From Myxococcales bacterium (lineage in GTDB: Bacteria; Myxococcota_A; UBA9160; SZUA-336), in the NCBI GenBank assembly GCA_013215565.1, contig JABSQV010000020.1:1-39029 (forward strand): 39,029 nt of DNA, given 5' to 3'. The translations under genes and the position numbers were made by a program. The notes below the pieces were generated by a model that was not told where the DNA came from, did no database searches, and saw only the letters and a list, made by a program, of their open reading frames with translations. Numbering within the stretch: position 1 is the first letter of the stretch; the number at the start of each line of letters is the position of its first letter. Positions 30,981 to 38,341 of this stretch are shown piece after piece.

Positions 30981-31044
30981 CCGTCAAGCGAATCCCCCGC
31001 GGGCGCCGCTCCGGGGGCGCCTCCGCGGTTCGTACGCTTGACGG
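30981..31044. promoter_or_regulatory. Distant 10-bp inverted repeat in divergent region
   Basis: CCGTCAAGCG (30981-30990) is the exact reverse complement of CGCTTGACGG (31035-31044), 44 bp apart, between the divergent SDR and LLM genes. Each arm contains a TTGACG that points toward its own gene and could be a -35 hexamer, but good -10 partners are not visible. Two operator half-sites or paired promoters are both possible. Confidence 0.4.
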
Positions 31045-31110
31045 CGCGCCGGGCCGCAGGCCAAGCTCGCGCGGGCGAACGCACACTCGGTCCCGCGGAA
31101 AGGCGCCCCG

Positions 31111-32124
31111 GTGAAGCTCGACGGCTCGATTCTGGTCGACGACCCCCGCGACGCCGGAGCCCGCGCCCAGGCGCTCGAGGCGGCCGGATACGACGGCGGC
31201 TTCACGTTCGAGGGACCCCACGACCCGTTCCTGCCCCTGGTCGTCGCAGCCGAGCATACGGAGCGCCTCGAACTCGCCACCGCGATCGCGGTCGCGTTCG
31301 CGCGCAATCCGATGACGCTCGCCAACCTGGGCTTCGACCTGCAACTCCTCTCGCGCGGGCGCTTCATCCTCGGGCTCGGATCCCAGATCCGGCCGCACAT
31401 TGAGCGCCGCTTCAGCTCGCCCTGGTCCCGCCCGGCAGCGCGCATGCGCGAACTCGTGCTGGCCGTGCGCGCCATCTGGAACTGCTGGGAGCGCGGCGAG
31501 AGATTGGACTTTCGGGGCGAGTTCTACACCCACACACTGATGACCCCCTTCTTCAACCCTGGACCGAATCCCTATGGAATTCCAAGGATTTTTCTCGCAG
31601 GGGTGGGGCCGCGAATGACCCAGGTCGCGGGCGAAGTGGCGGACGGCCTGCTGGTTCACCCCTTCCACACGCCGGAATTCATCGAGCGCGTGACGGACCC
31701 GGCGCTGGCGCGGGGCTTCGCGGCTGCCGACCGCAAGCGGGAGGAGTTCGAGATCTCGTGCCAGTTGATCGTGGTGACCGGAAGCGACGCTTCCGAACTC
31801 GAACTCGCCCGCAGCGGCGCACGAGCCCAGATCGCGTTCTACGCCTCGACCCCGGCCTACCGTCCGGTGTTGGACTGTCACCAGCGAGGCGATCTCCAAC
31901 CGGAACTGAATGCGCTCTCCAAGCGGGGCGCGTGGGGCGAGATGGCCGCGCGCATCGACGACGAACTGCTCGAGCAGATCGCGCTGGTCGCGCACCGGAA
32001 CGAACTCGCCGAAAAGATCAGGGCCCGCGTCGGAAAATTCGCAGACCGCGTGAGCCTGATCGCGCCCTACGGACCCGATCCGTCCGGCTGGCCCGAGGTG
32101 GTCCGCGCGCTGAAGCAGGCCTAG
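31111..32124 (+). CDS. LLM-class F420-dependent oxidoreductase (TIGR03617-like)
   Basis: The 337-aa protein is a luciferase-like monooxygenase-fold enzyme. DGSILVDDPRDAGARAQALEAAGYDGGFTFEGPHDPFLPL is split across its start, followed by LATAIAVAFARNPMTLA, LQLLSRGRFILGLGSQ and PRIFLAGVGPRMTQVAGEVADGLLVHPF, the pattern of the TIGR03617 group (MSMEG_2256 family) thought to use coenzyme F420. GTG 31111 follows a purine-rich GGAAAGG site. It is divergent from an SDR and convergent with a crotonase-fold gene, a neighbourhood typical of lipid or steroid catabolism. F420 use is inferred from family membership; the F420 biosynthesis genes are not in the window. Confidence 0.88.
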   Translation: MKLDGSILVDDPRDAGARAQALEAAGYDGGFTFEGPHDPFLPLVVAAEHTERLELATAIAVAFARNPMTLANLGFDLQLLSRGRFILGLGSQIRPHIERRFSSPWSRPAARMRELVLAVRAIWNCWERGERLDFRGEFYTHTLMTPFFNPGPNPYGIPRIFLAGVGPRMTQVAGEVADGLLVHPFHTPEFIERVTDPALARGFAAADRKREEFEISCQLIVVTGSDASELELARSGARAQIAFYASTPAYRPVLDCHQRGDLQPELNALSKRGAWGEMAARIDDELLEQIALVAHRNELAEKIRARVGKFADRVSLIAPYGPDPSGWPEVVRALKQA

Positions 32125-32132
32125 CCCGGTGT

Positions 32133-32151
32133 GCGGACGCGCCGCGTCCGC
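32133..32151. terminator. GC hairpin between convergent genes
   Basis: GCGGACGC (32133-32140) pairs perfectly with GCGTCCGC (32144-32151) around a GCC loop, in the 26-bp gap between the LLM and crotonase-fold stop codons. The stem ends on the first base of the opposite CTA stop. No T-tract. Confidence 0.5.
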
Positions 32152-32951
32152 TACGCGGGCCAGTCCTTCTTGACGCCGAGTTTCCAGCGCGGCGCGCGGC
32201 GCTCGGCATAGGCGAGGCCTCCCTCGATCGCGTCGCCCCTCGCCATCAGGTGGTGGTGGAGTTCGGTCTCGCGGCGTCCGACCTCGGCCGGGTCGAGCGT
32301 CGCGCTCTCCCAGAGCAGGCGCTTGGTGAGCGCCACCGAGAGCGGGGCCGCCTCGACCGCGACGTCGCGCGCCCAGGCGAGCGCGGCATCGAGTACCGCT
32401 TCGGCCGGCAGCGCGCGGCTCGCGAGCCCGAATTCGAATGCCTCCGATCCATTCAGGCTACGGCCACTCAGTAACAGATCGGCCGCACGCTCGAGACCCA
32501 CGATCCGGGGCAGTGTCCAGTGCGCATAGGCGTCCGGCATCACGCCGCGCCGTACCTGGACCACCGCGTACTTTCCCTCGAGCGCCAGGAAGCGAAGGTC
32601 GCACTGGAGCGCGAGCGTGAGGCCGATACCGATCGCGTGGCCGTTCACGGCCGCGATCACGGGTTTGCGGACCCGAAACGCGGGCGGGTCGAAGGCGGCC
32701 GCGCTGAAGCCTGCCTCCTCCCGTTTCTCGAACGTGGCCGCGCCCGCGCTCATGTCGGCGCCCGCACAGAAGGCGCGGCCCGATCCGGTGAGCACCACGG
32801 CCCGGATCGCGTCGTCCTCGTCGCAGACACGGTATGCGTGGCCGAGTTCCCGGCCCATCGTACCGGTGAACGCGTTCAGTTTGTCCGGGCGGTGCAGGCG
32901 GACCAGCGCGACCCCGTCCGTCACCTCGAAACGGATCTCCGAAAATTCCAC
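32151..32951 (-). CDS. Enoyl-CoA hydratase/isomerase superfamily protein lacking both catalytic glutamates
   Basis: This 266-aa crotonase-fold protein binds acyl-CoA. The CoA/oxyanion segments are clear: GSGRAFCAGADMSAG (56-70) and KPVIAAVNGHAIGIGLTLAL. In rat mitochondrial hydratase the reaction uses Glu144 and Glu164. Aligned by the GxxP and LxG anchors, these positions are Gln132 (VVQVRRG) and Asp158 (AADLLLSG). Plain hydration is therefore doubtful; crotonase relatives without these glutamates include isomerases, hydrolases and dehalogenases. GTG 32951 has GGGAGG 5 nt upstream. It is convergent with the F420-type oxidoreductase. Confidence 0.9.
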   Translation of the reverse strand: MEFSEIRFEVTDGVALVRLHRPDKLNAFTGTMGRELGHAYRVCDEDDAIRAVVLTGSGRAFCAGADMSAGAATFEKREEAGFSAAAFDPPAFRVRKPVIAAVNGHAIGIGLTLALQCDLRFLALEGKYAVVQVRRGVMPDAYAHWTLPRIVGLERAADLLLSGRSLNGSEAFEFGLASRALPAEAVLDAALAWARDVAVEAAPLSVALTKRLLWESATLDPAEVGRRETELHHHLMARGDAIEGGLAYAERRAPRWKLGVKKDWPA

Positions 32952-33008
32952 GCGGCCCTCCCGGGAACGCTGCCCGGAGTCAGCCCGCAGGCTCTGAGGA
33001 CAGCGCTG

Positions 33009-33560
33009 TTACGAGTCGTCGCCCTTGGGTTGAGCGCGCTTGTAGTAGTGCTTGTGCCCGGCGATGTCGACCGGGGCTCCCGAGAATTCGCGTTCGACCT
33101 CCAGGTCCTTGCCCTTTGGCCTCCAGGTCTCGGTCACCTTGATCGTGAACGGCTTGGCGTAGAAGCTCCACTCGGCCTCGAGCTTCCGGCCGCCCCAGCC
33201 CGTCCACTCCGCTGTGGTCTCACGTTGCCCGTTACCCTCCGGACCGGACAGTCCGGTGGGATCCTTGACGATATGCGCCTCGCCGTCGATGACGTAGACG
33301 TACTCGTATTCCATGGGCTTCTCCTGCTCGACGAAGTCGACCTTTCGGGCGATCGTCAGATTGCTGCCGTCGAGCTTCAGCCACTGCGTCGAGCCCGTAA
33401 GCGCGCCCAGGTTCTTGCTCTTATCGGGGACGAGCACCCACTCGCCCGTAAAGCTGGGATTTTCAGCGGCTACCGAGACCGGCAGCCAGAGCATCGCGGC
33501 CACGGCCAGCAGCCAGGGTGTTGGGATCCGAGTCGATCGAGCAACCGTGTGGGACGACAT
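33009..33560 (-). CDS. Hypothetical secreted protein
   Basis: A 183-aa product with a signal peptide ending near VSVAAEN. The mature part begins PSFTGEWVLVPDKSKNLG and alternates short beta strands (LKLDGSNLTIARKVDFV, YEYVYVIDGEAHIV, TTAEWTGWGGRKLEAEW), which suggests a small lipocalin-like beta-barrel. The PSFTGEWVLNxxKS opening is common in secreted proteins of Acidobacteria and similar groups. ATG 33560 has AAGGAG close upstream. It sits 57 bp before the crotonase-fold gene on the same strand. No function can be assigned. Confidence 0.78.
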   Translation of the reverse strand: MSSHTVARSTRIPTPWLLAVAAMLWLPVSVAAENPSFTGEWVLVPDKSKNLGALTGSTQWLKLDGSNLTIARKVDFVEQEKPMEYEYVYVIDGEAHIVKDPTGLSGPEGNGQRETTAEWTGWGGRKLEAEWSFYAKPFTIKVTETWRPKGKDLEVEREFSGAPVDIAGHKHYYKRAQPKGDDS

Positions 33561-33780
33561 TTGGCTCCTTTTCCGGATACGGGCAAGCACCAGAGGCGCG
33601 CCCCGAGATCCGACATCCCAGATCTCTACCGGATGTTTGGGTCAGTCTACCCCGACCCTAACCGACCGACTCCCCGCAGCGCTACCCCACCGCAGAGGGT
33701 GCAGACGAGCGCACGACGCGAGCCAGGCGCAAAGTCTCCGGCCCGGCCGGATCTGCTAGCTTCGCGGCCGGAGAGCGAGC

Positions 33781-35718
33781 GTGTCAGCGCCCCGAAACCC
33801 AAGCTGGAGCCCGCGCGCTACCGGACGCGTCGGCTCCGCAGCGATCCTCGTCGGCCTGTCCTTTCTGGGCTGTCCGCCGGTCTTCTGGACGCCCACACCG
33901 GACCGGACCGGCACCCACTCCGACTGCTTCGCGCACGTGGCCGGAACCCTCGCCTCTGATGACATGCAGGGGCGAGGCATCGGCACCCGGGGCCTCGAAC
34001 GCGCGGCGGACTTCCTGGTCGAACAGTTTCGGGCGGCCGGTCTGGAGCCGACCGCCGTCGGGTACCGCCAGGACTTCCGGGCGATCACGGGCGTCGAGCC
34101 CGGCCCCGGGAACGCGCTTGGTTGGGATGACGAGACGGCGAAGCTGGGCCGCGACTTCACGCCGCTCGGCTTCTCGTCTTCGGGGCACTTCAGGGGCTCG
34201 CTCGTCTTCGCGGGCTACGGAACGCGCGCCGACGAGATCGGGTACGACGATTACGAAGACCTCGACGTTCAGGGAAAAGTGGTTCTCGCCTGGCGCTACG
34301 AGCCCGGGGAACGCGACGCCGCAAGTCCCTTCGACGGCAAGCGCCCGAGCCGCTGGTCCGACCTGCGCTACAAGGCCCACGTGGCACGCGAAGCCGGGGC
34401 CAGCGCCCTGATTCTGGTGGCGCCCCCCGAAACCGCTGGCGCCGCGGACGCCGAATCCGAGGAGCGCCTGCCGCTGATCCGGGCAGCCGGCCCGCTCTCC
34501 GAAGCCGGACTCCCGGTACTCCAGGTCTCGCGCCGCATCGCGGACACATGGCTCCGGCACGCAGGCCGGCGTGCGCGCGAACTGCACGCCGAAATCGACG
34601 CCGACTACGTCCCGCGTTCATTTGAGGTTGCAGGTCTCGAGATCTCGGGAAGCGTCGACCTGAAAGTGACCGAGACGACGGTCGCCAACATCGTGGGGCT
34701 CTTGCCCGGACGCGGAGCCCTCGCCAACGAGACCGTCGTGGTCGGCGCGCACTACGACCACCTGGGCTTCGGGGGCTCCGGTTCGATGGAGCCGGGAAAC
34801 CTGGCGATTCACAACGGGGCCGATGACAACGCCTCGGGCGTGGCCGCGCTCGTATGCGCGGCGAGGGACCTCGCGCGCAACACCGGGGATCCCGGCGCGG
34901 AGCGGCGGGCGCTGCTCGCGCTCGCCTTCACGGCCGAAGAGGTGGGCCTGGCGGGTTCGACCTGGTACGTGCGTCACCCGCTGCGCGCGCTCGACGGAAC
35001 CGTGGCGATGGTCAACCTCGACATGGTCGGCCGACTCCGCGAAGACCGGCTCCTGGTACTCGGGACCGACTCGGCGCCGGAGTGGCCGCAGATCCTGAAC
35101 CGGCATGCGCGGCCCCAGGGTCTCGTGATCGAGAGTGGCGGCGACGGCTACGGTCCCTCGGACCAGTTGCCTTTCTACCAGCGCGGCATCCCGGTCGCGC
35201 ACCTGTTCACGGGGTCGCACCTCGAGTACCACACCCCGCAGGATGACATCGAAACGCTGAATCCAGCGGGCGGCGCGCGCATCGCGGCATTCCTTGCGCG
35301 CATCCTGTCCGACCTGATGCACGTACCCCAGGGGCCGACCTACACCGCCGCAACCAGCGGACCGTTTCACCTCGGTGATACCCGCGGGTACGGGTCGTAT
35401 CTGGGAACGATCCCGGATATGAGCGCGATGCTGCGCTCGGAGGGCGGAGTAAAGCTCGCGGGCGTGCGCGAGGGCGGACCCGCGCACCGCGCCGGTCTCC
35501 GGGGTGGCGACCGGATCGTATCGATGGCGGGTGTCCAGGTTCGAAACCTCTACGACATGACGTTTGTGCTCCGCGAACACCGTCCGGGCGAGGTGATCGA
35601 GATCGAGGCCGTACGCGGCGCCGATCTCCTTACGACTTCGGCCACGCTCGGCCGCCGCGGCGCAGAGTCGCCCGCTCCCGACTCCCCCTCACACCCGTCG
35701 GAGCCTGCGCCGGACTGA
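33781..35718 (+). CDS. M28-family metallopeptidase with PA and PDZ domains, lipoprotein
   Basis: The 645-aa protein is a large exported aminopeptidase-type enzyme. Cys31 in SFLGCPP is a likely lipidation site. A PA insert lies near residues 130-270. The M28 catalytic domain then gives a dizinc site: His in GAHYDHLG, Asp in ADDNASGV, Glu-Glu in FTAEEVGLAGS, Asp in MVNLDMVGRL and His in LEYHTPQDD. A C-terminal PDZ (VREGGPAHRAGLRGGDRIV, near residues 550-620) could bind partner proteins or substrate tails. The last 20 residues are Pro/Ser-rich. GTG 33781 is preceded by GGAG (CCGGAGAGCGAGC). It is divergent from the hypothetical secreted protein. Confidence 0.93.
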   Translation: MSAPRNPSWSPRATGRVGSAAILVGLSFLGCPPVFWTPTPDRTGTHSDCFAHVAGTLASDDMQGRGIGTRGLERAADFLVEQFRAAGLEPTAVGYRQDFRAITGVEPGPGNALGWDDETAKLGRDFTPLGFSSSGHFRGSLVFAGYGTRADEIGYDDYEDLDVQGKVVLAWRYEPGERDAASPFDGKRPSRWSDLRYKAHVAREAGASALILVAPPETAGAADAESEERLPLIRAAGPLSEAGLPVLQVSRRIADTWLRHAGRRARELHAEIDADYVPRSFEVAGLEISGSVDLKVTETTVANIVGLLPGRGALANETVVVGAHYDHLGFGGSGSMEPGNLAIHNGADDNASGVAALVCAARDLARNTGDPGAERRALLALAFTAEEVGLAGSTWYVRHPLRALDGTVAMVNLDMVGRLREDRLLVLGTDSAPEWPQILNRHARPQGLVIESGGDGYGPSDQLPFYQRGIPVAHLFTGSHLEYHTPQDDIETLNPAGGARIAAFLARILSDLMHVPQGPTYTAATSGPFHLGDTRGYGSYLGTIPDMSAMLRSEGGVKLAGVREGGPAHRAGLRGGDRIVSMAGVQVRNLYDMTFVLREHRPGEVIEIEAVRGADLLTTSATLGRRGAESPAPDSPSHPSEPAPD

Positions 35719-35756
35719 ACTCCGGCCGCCCGAGCGCGAGCCGCCGTGCACGGGTT

Positions 35757-36689
35757 CTAGGCGAGCGGTTCGACCGCTTCGCCCCGCCGTCGAGCCTGGT
35801 GGCGATCGCGCAGGAGTTCGCCGGCCTGGATCAGGGTCTCTCGCTTTGGCCCGGCGGGCCCGAGTGCCTCGATCTCGTCGAGTTCGGCCTCGCTGAAGCC
35901 AGCTTCGAGCCGGTCCTGGCGCGCCAGCCGACGGCTCCCGCCGAAGGCGAAGCTGCGATCCGTCTCCAGCTGAAATTCCTTAGCTCGGGCAGCGCGTTCC
36001 GGGTCATCCTTGGTAAACTCCTTGACCCACTCGCTGCCGAAGCGGACGTGCGTGAGTTCGTCCGCGAGCACGAAGTCGACGGCCTGCGCAGTGACCTGGT
36101 CCCCCACCTCGCCGGAGCGCTCGATCAGAGAACGAAAGACATCGCAGGCGAGGCCCTCCAGGCAGCGATTCACGCCCGTCACCCGCAGTACGGGATCGTC
36201 GTGGCACGAGGTCTCGAACAGAAAGGTGCTCTCGGGATAGTCGCCGACGCGCGCGCCTGCACGCTCGAGCAGCTTCTCGTAGATCTGCACGTGGCGCGCT
36301 TCGTCCCAGCACTGACGCGCCATGTTGAGCTTGAAGTCCCAGGGCGCCTCGGGGAAGTCCCAGAGCGTCCGGCCCGCCGCCTCGAGTGCCTGGAGTTCGC
36401 CTACGAAGATCCCGTGAAGCTGCAGCTTGAGCTGAATCTCCGCACCCGGAGATCCCGGCTTGTGAACGCGCCCGATCGTGAGAAAGGTGAAGCCCGGGCC
36501 CAGCTCGTCGAATACCGCTTCGAGTTCGGTCCCGGCCACCCGCTCCCGCAGCTTGGGCGCAATCGATTCCATCACGCGCACCAGCGTATCGACGTCATCG
36601 GGCAGCGACGCGAGCAGGTTGTTCTGGCCCTGCGCCCGCTTGAAGCGCTGGTCTCGCGCAAGATCCTCGTGAGAGATGAACCGCTTCAC
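35757..36689 (-). CDS. DUF455 ferritin-like diiron protein
   Basis: A 310-aa protein of the DUF455 family, with a four-helix ferritin-like fold related to MiaE. Probable iron ligands are Glu98 (HGIFVGELQAL), Glu130 and His133 (CWDEARHVQIYE), Glu178 (NRCLEGLACD), and Glu211 and His214 (LADELTHVRFG), two ExxH pairs plus two lone glutamates. MiaE hydroxylates a modified tRNA adenosine; DUF455 function is not known. GTG 36689 is the start because AAGGAGG lies 4 nt upstream; a longer frame upstream has no support. It is convergent with the M28 peptidase and divergent from the OmpA lipoprotein. Confidence 0.9.
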   Translation of the reverse strand: MKRFISHEDLARDQRFKRAQGQNNLLASLPDDVDTLVRVMESIAPKLRERVAGTELEAVFDELGPGFTFLTIGRVHKPGSPGAEIQLKLQLHGIFVGELQALEAAGRTLWDFPEAPWDFKLNMARQCWDEARHVQIYEKLLERAGARVGDYPESTFLFETSCHDDPVLRVTGVNRCLEGLACDVFRSLIERSGEVGDQVTAQAVDFVLADELTHVRFGSEWVKEFTKDDPERAARAKEFQLETDRSFAFGGSRRLARQDRLEAGFSEAELDEIEALGPAGPKRETLIQAGELLRDRHQARRRGEAVEPLA

Positions 36690-36913
36690 GGGGCCTCCTT
36701 CCGTCGACGAACCCGGGCACGCAGGCAGGCGGCGCGGAGCCGCCGATCTCGACTCGCAGGGTATACCGCTCGACCGGGCCTGGAAAGGTGTCGCCGAGAC
36801 CGCACTGGCGAGCCAGGCCACCGAGCGGGCCGATCTAGCCCGCAGGGCCCGAAATAGGGTATGAAGCGCGTACACGCGCGATCCAGCGCAAAACCATCGG
36901 CAGGGGGCCAGAC

Positions 36914-37612
36914 ATGAGAGTTGGAGCTATGCAGCAGGGACTCGGAGTGGTCCTGGTGATCACAGTCGCGCTCACGGGCTGCGCCACACCGGGCAAGAGT
37001 TCACGTGCGCGATTCTGCGACGCTGTCGGGAGCCTCGCCGGCGCCGCCGCCGCCGGAGCCGTGGTCGGCGCGGCGGCCGGCCCTCCCGCCTCGAACTCAG
37101 ACAGCGACAATGCCGCCGGCAACGCCATGGCCATCGGCGCCGCGGTCGGTCTCACCACCGGCGCGGTTCTGCACACCATCCTCTGCAACCGCCAGGCCGA
37201 GCCGGCCCCCAAGCCGAAGCCCCCGGCCGTGCGGCCAGCGGCCACCGCCCCCGAGCCCGCGCCGGCCGTGACGAAACGGATCGTGCTGCGCGGCGTCCAC
37301 TTCGACTTCGACCGCGCCGCGATCAAACCGGAGGCGGAGGCCGTGCTATTCCAGGCCGCCGAAATTTTGAAGCGGAACCCCGAGCTGCGGATTCAGGTCG
37401 CCGGCTACACCGACAGCACCGGCAGCGCGGTCTACAACCAGGGGCTCTCGGAACGGCGCGCGAGCGCCGTCAAGGGTTGGCTGGTGACGCACGGCATCGC
37501 GCCCGGGCGCCTCGACTCCGTGGGCTACGGCGAATCGATGCCGGTCGCCGACAATACGACGGAAGCCGGCCGCATCCAGAACCGCCGCGTGGAGCTCAAC
37601 GTATTGAAGTAG
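36914..37612 (+). CDS. OmpA-family lipoprotein
   Basis: A 232-aa outer-membrane lipoprotein. The signal ends at VALTGCATPG (Cys23). A glycine/alanine-rich segment (AAAAGAVVGAAAGPP) resembles glycine-zipper domains, then a Pro-rich linker (PAPKPKPPAVRPAATAPEPA) leads to a C-terminal OmpA domain: VHFDFDRAAIKPEAEAVL, VAGYTDSTGSAVYNQGLSER-type sequence, and the peptidoglycan-contact region GRIQNRRVELNV (Asp and Arg that hold meso-diaminopimelate). It probably ties the outer membrane to the cell wall. Start ATG 36914 has a GGGGG stretch upstream; ATG 36929 (GGAG just before it) is an alternative. Confidence 0.92.
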   Translation: MRVGAMQQGLGVVLVITVALTGCATPGKSSRARFCDAVGSLAGAAAAGAVVGAAAGPPASNSDSDNAAGNAMAIGAAVGLTTGAVLHTILCNRQAEPAPKPKPPAVRPAATAPEPAPAVTKRIVLRGVHFDFDRAAIKPEAEAVLFQAAEILKRNPELRIQVAGYTDSTGSAVYNQGLSERRASAVKGWLVTHGIAPGRLDSVGYGESMPVADNTTEAGRIQNRRVELNVLK

Positions 37613-37676
37613 GCGAAGGGTCAAGCCCCCCACCCTCGGGGCCGATACGCACGCTCGTGCGGAGGGGCTCAGGGAG

Positions 37677-38117
37677 ATGACCGTGATGCTTCTCGTACGC
37701 TGCTGCGTTGGTTTCGCCTGTTCGTTGCTACTGGCTTGTTCGTTCGCGCCCCATGCCACCCCGGGACGAGCGTCCCCTCGCGTGGATGCGGCACAGCAGT
37801 TCTCGGGCTTCTGCGACGGCTGGATGAAGAAGCTGCGCGATCGGGAGCGCACGAACCTCGCAGGCATCCAACTGCGCGCCATCGGCAGCCGCGTCACGGG
37901 CAAGTACACGGGCTATGGGAACGGCGCACTGGAGTGCTCGGCGCGCAAGACCGGTCTCGTGACGACCCCGTTCGTGGGGACGCTCATCTACGAGGAAATC
38001 CTCTACGCCAAGAGCGGCAGGACCCACAGCCGGGCGCGCAAGAGCACGCCCCGAGCCCTACGCAGGATCGAGGTCACCGAGCTGTTCCGTCACGACGGGA
38101 CTCGCTGGCTCCCCTGA
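37677..38117 (+). CDS. Hypothetical small lipoprotein
   Basis: The 146-aa product has a signal peptide and a probable lipobox (SLLLACSF), then FSGFCDGWMKKLRDRERTN, a small Lys/Arg-rich domain. Two further cysteines (FCDGW and LECSARK) could form a disulfide. No family is recognised. An alternative ATG at 37686 fits the GGGAG site better than the first ATG at 37677. It follows the OmpA gene by 64 bp and may share its transcript. A 10-bp tandem repeat begins 15 bp after its stop. Confidence 0.7.
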   Translation: MTVMLLVRCCVGFACSLLLACSFAPHATPGRASPRVDAAQQFSGFCDGWMKKLRDRERTNLAGIQLRAIGSRVTGKYTGYGNGALECSARKTGLVTTPFVGTLIYEEILYAKSGRTHSRARKSTPRALRRIEVTELFRHDGTRWLP

Positions 38118-38132
38118 CGCCCGGATCTCGCC

Positions 38133-38193
38133 GCGCCCCCAGGCGCCCCCAGGAGCCCGCAGCCCGCCCCCAGACGCCCGCAGCCGCCCGCAG
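38133..38193. repeat. Degenerate 10-bp tandem repeat, about six copies
   Basis: Units read GCGCCCCCAG, GCGCCCCCAG, GAGCCCGCAG, CCCGCCCCCAG (11 nt), ACGCCCGCAG and CCGCCCGCAG from 38133. They share a CCC-N-CAG core on the plus strand and end in a CCGCGG-CT-CCGCGG inverted repeat (38194-38207). The array is in the 224-bp gap between the small lipoprotein and the M36 protease, with no gene in it. Confidence 0.75.
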
Positions 38194-38341
38194 CCGCGGC
38201 TCCGCGGGATCCAGAGACGTGGGAATCCGATCCACCTGAGTCTCGGATTCCAGGGTAGAATAGCCCCGGCTACGCACGGGTAGGGCCGAGTGCAGCTGGA
38301 CGCACGACCAGAGCAGGCCCGCCCTATTTTCGGGGAGCGAG

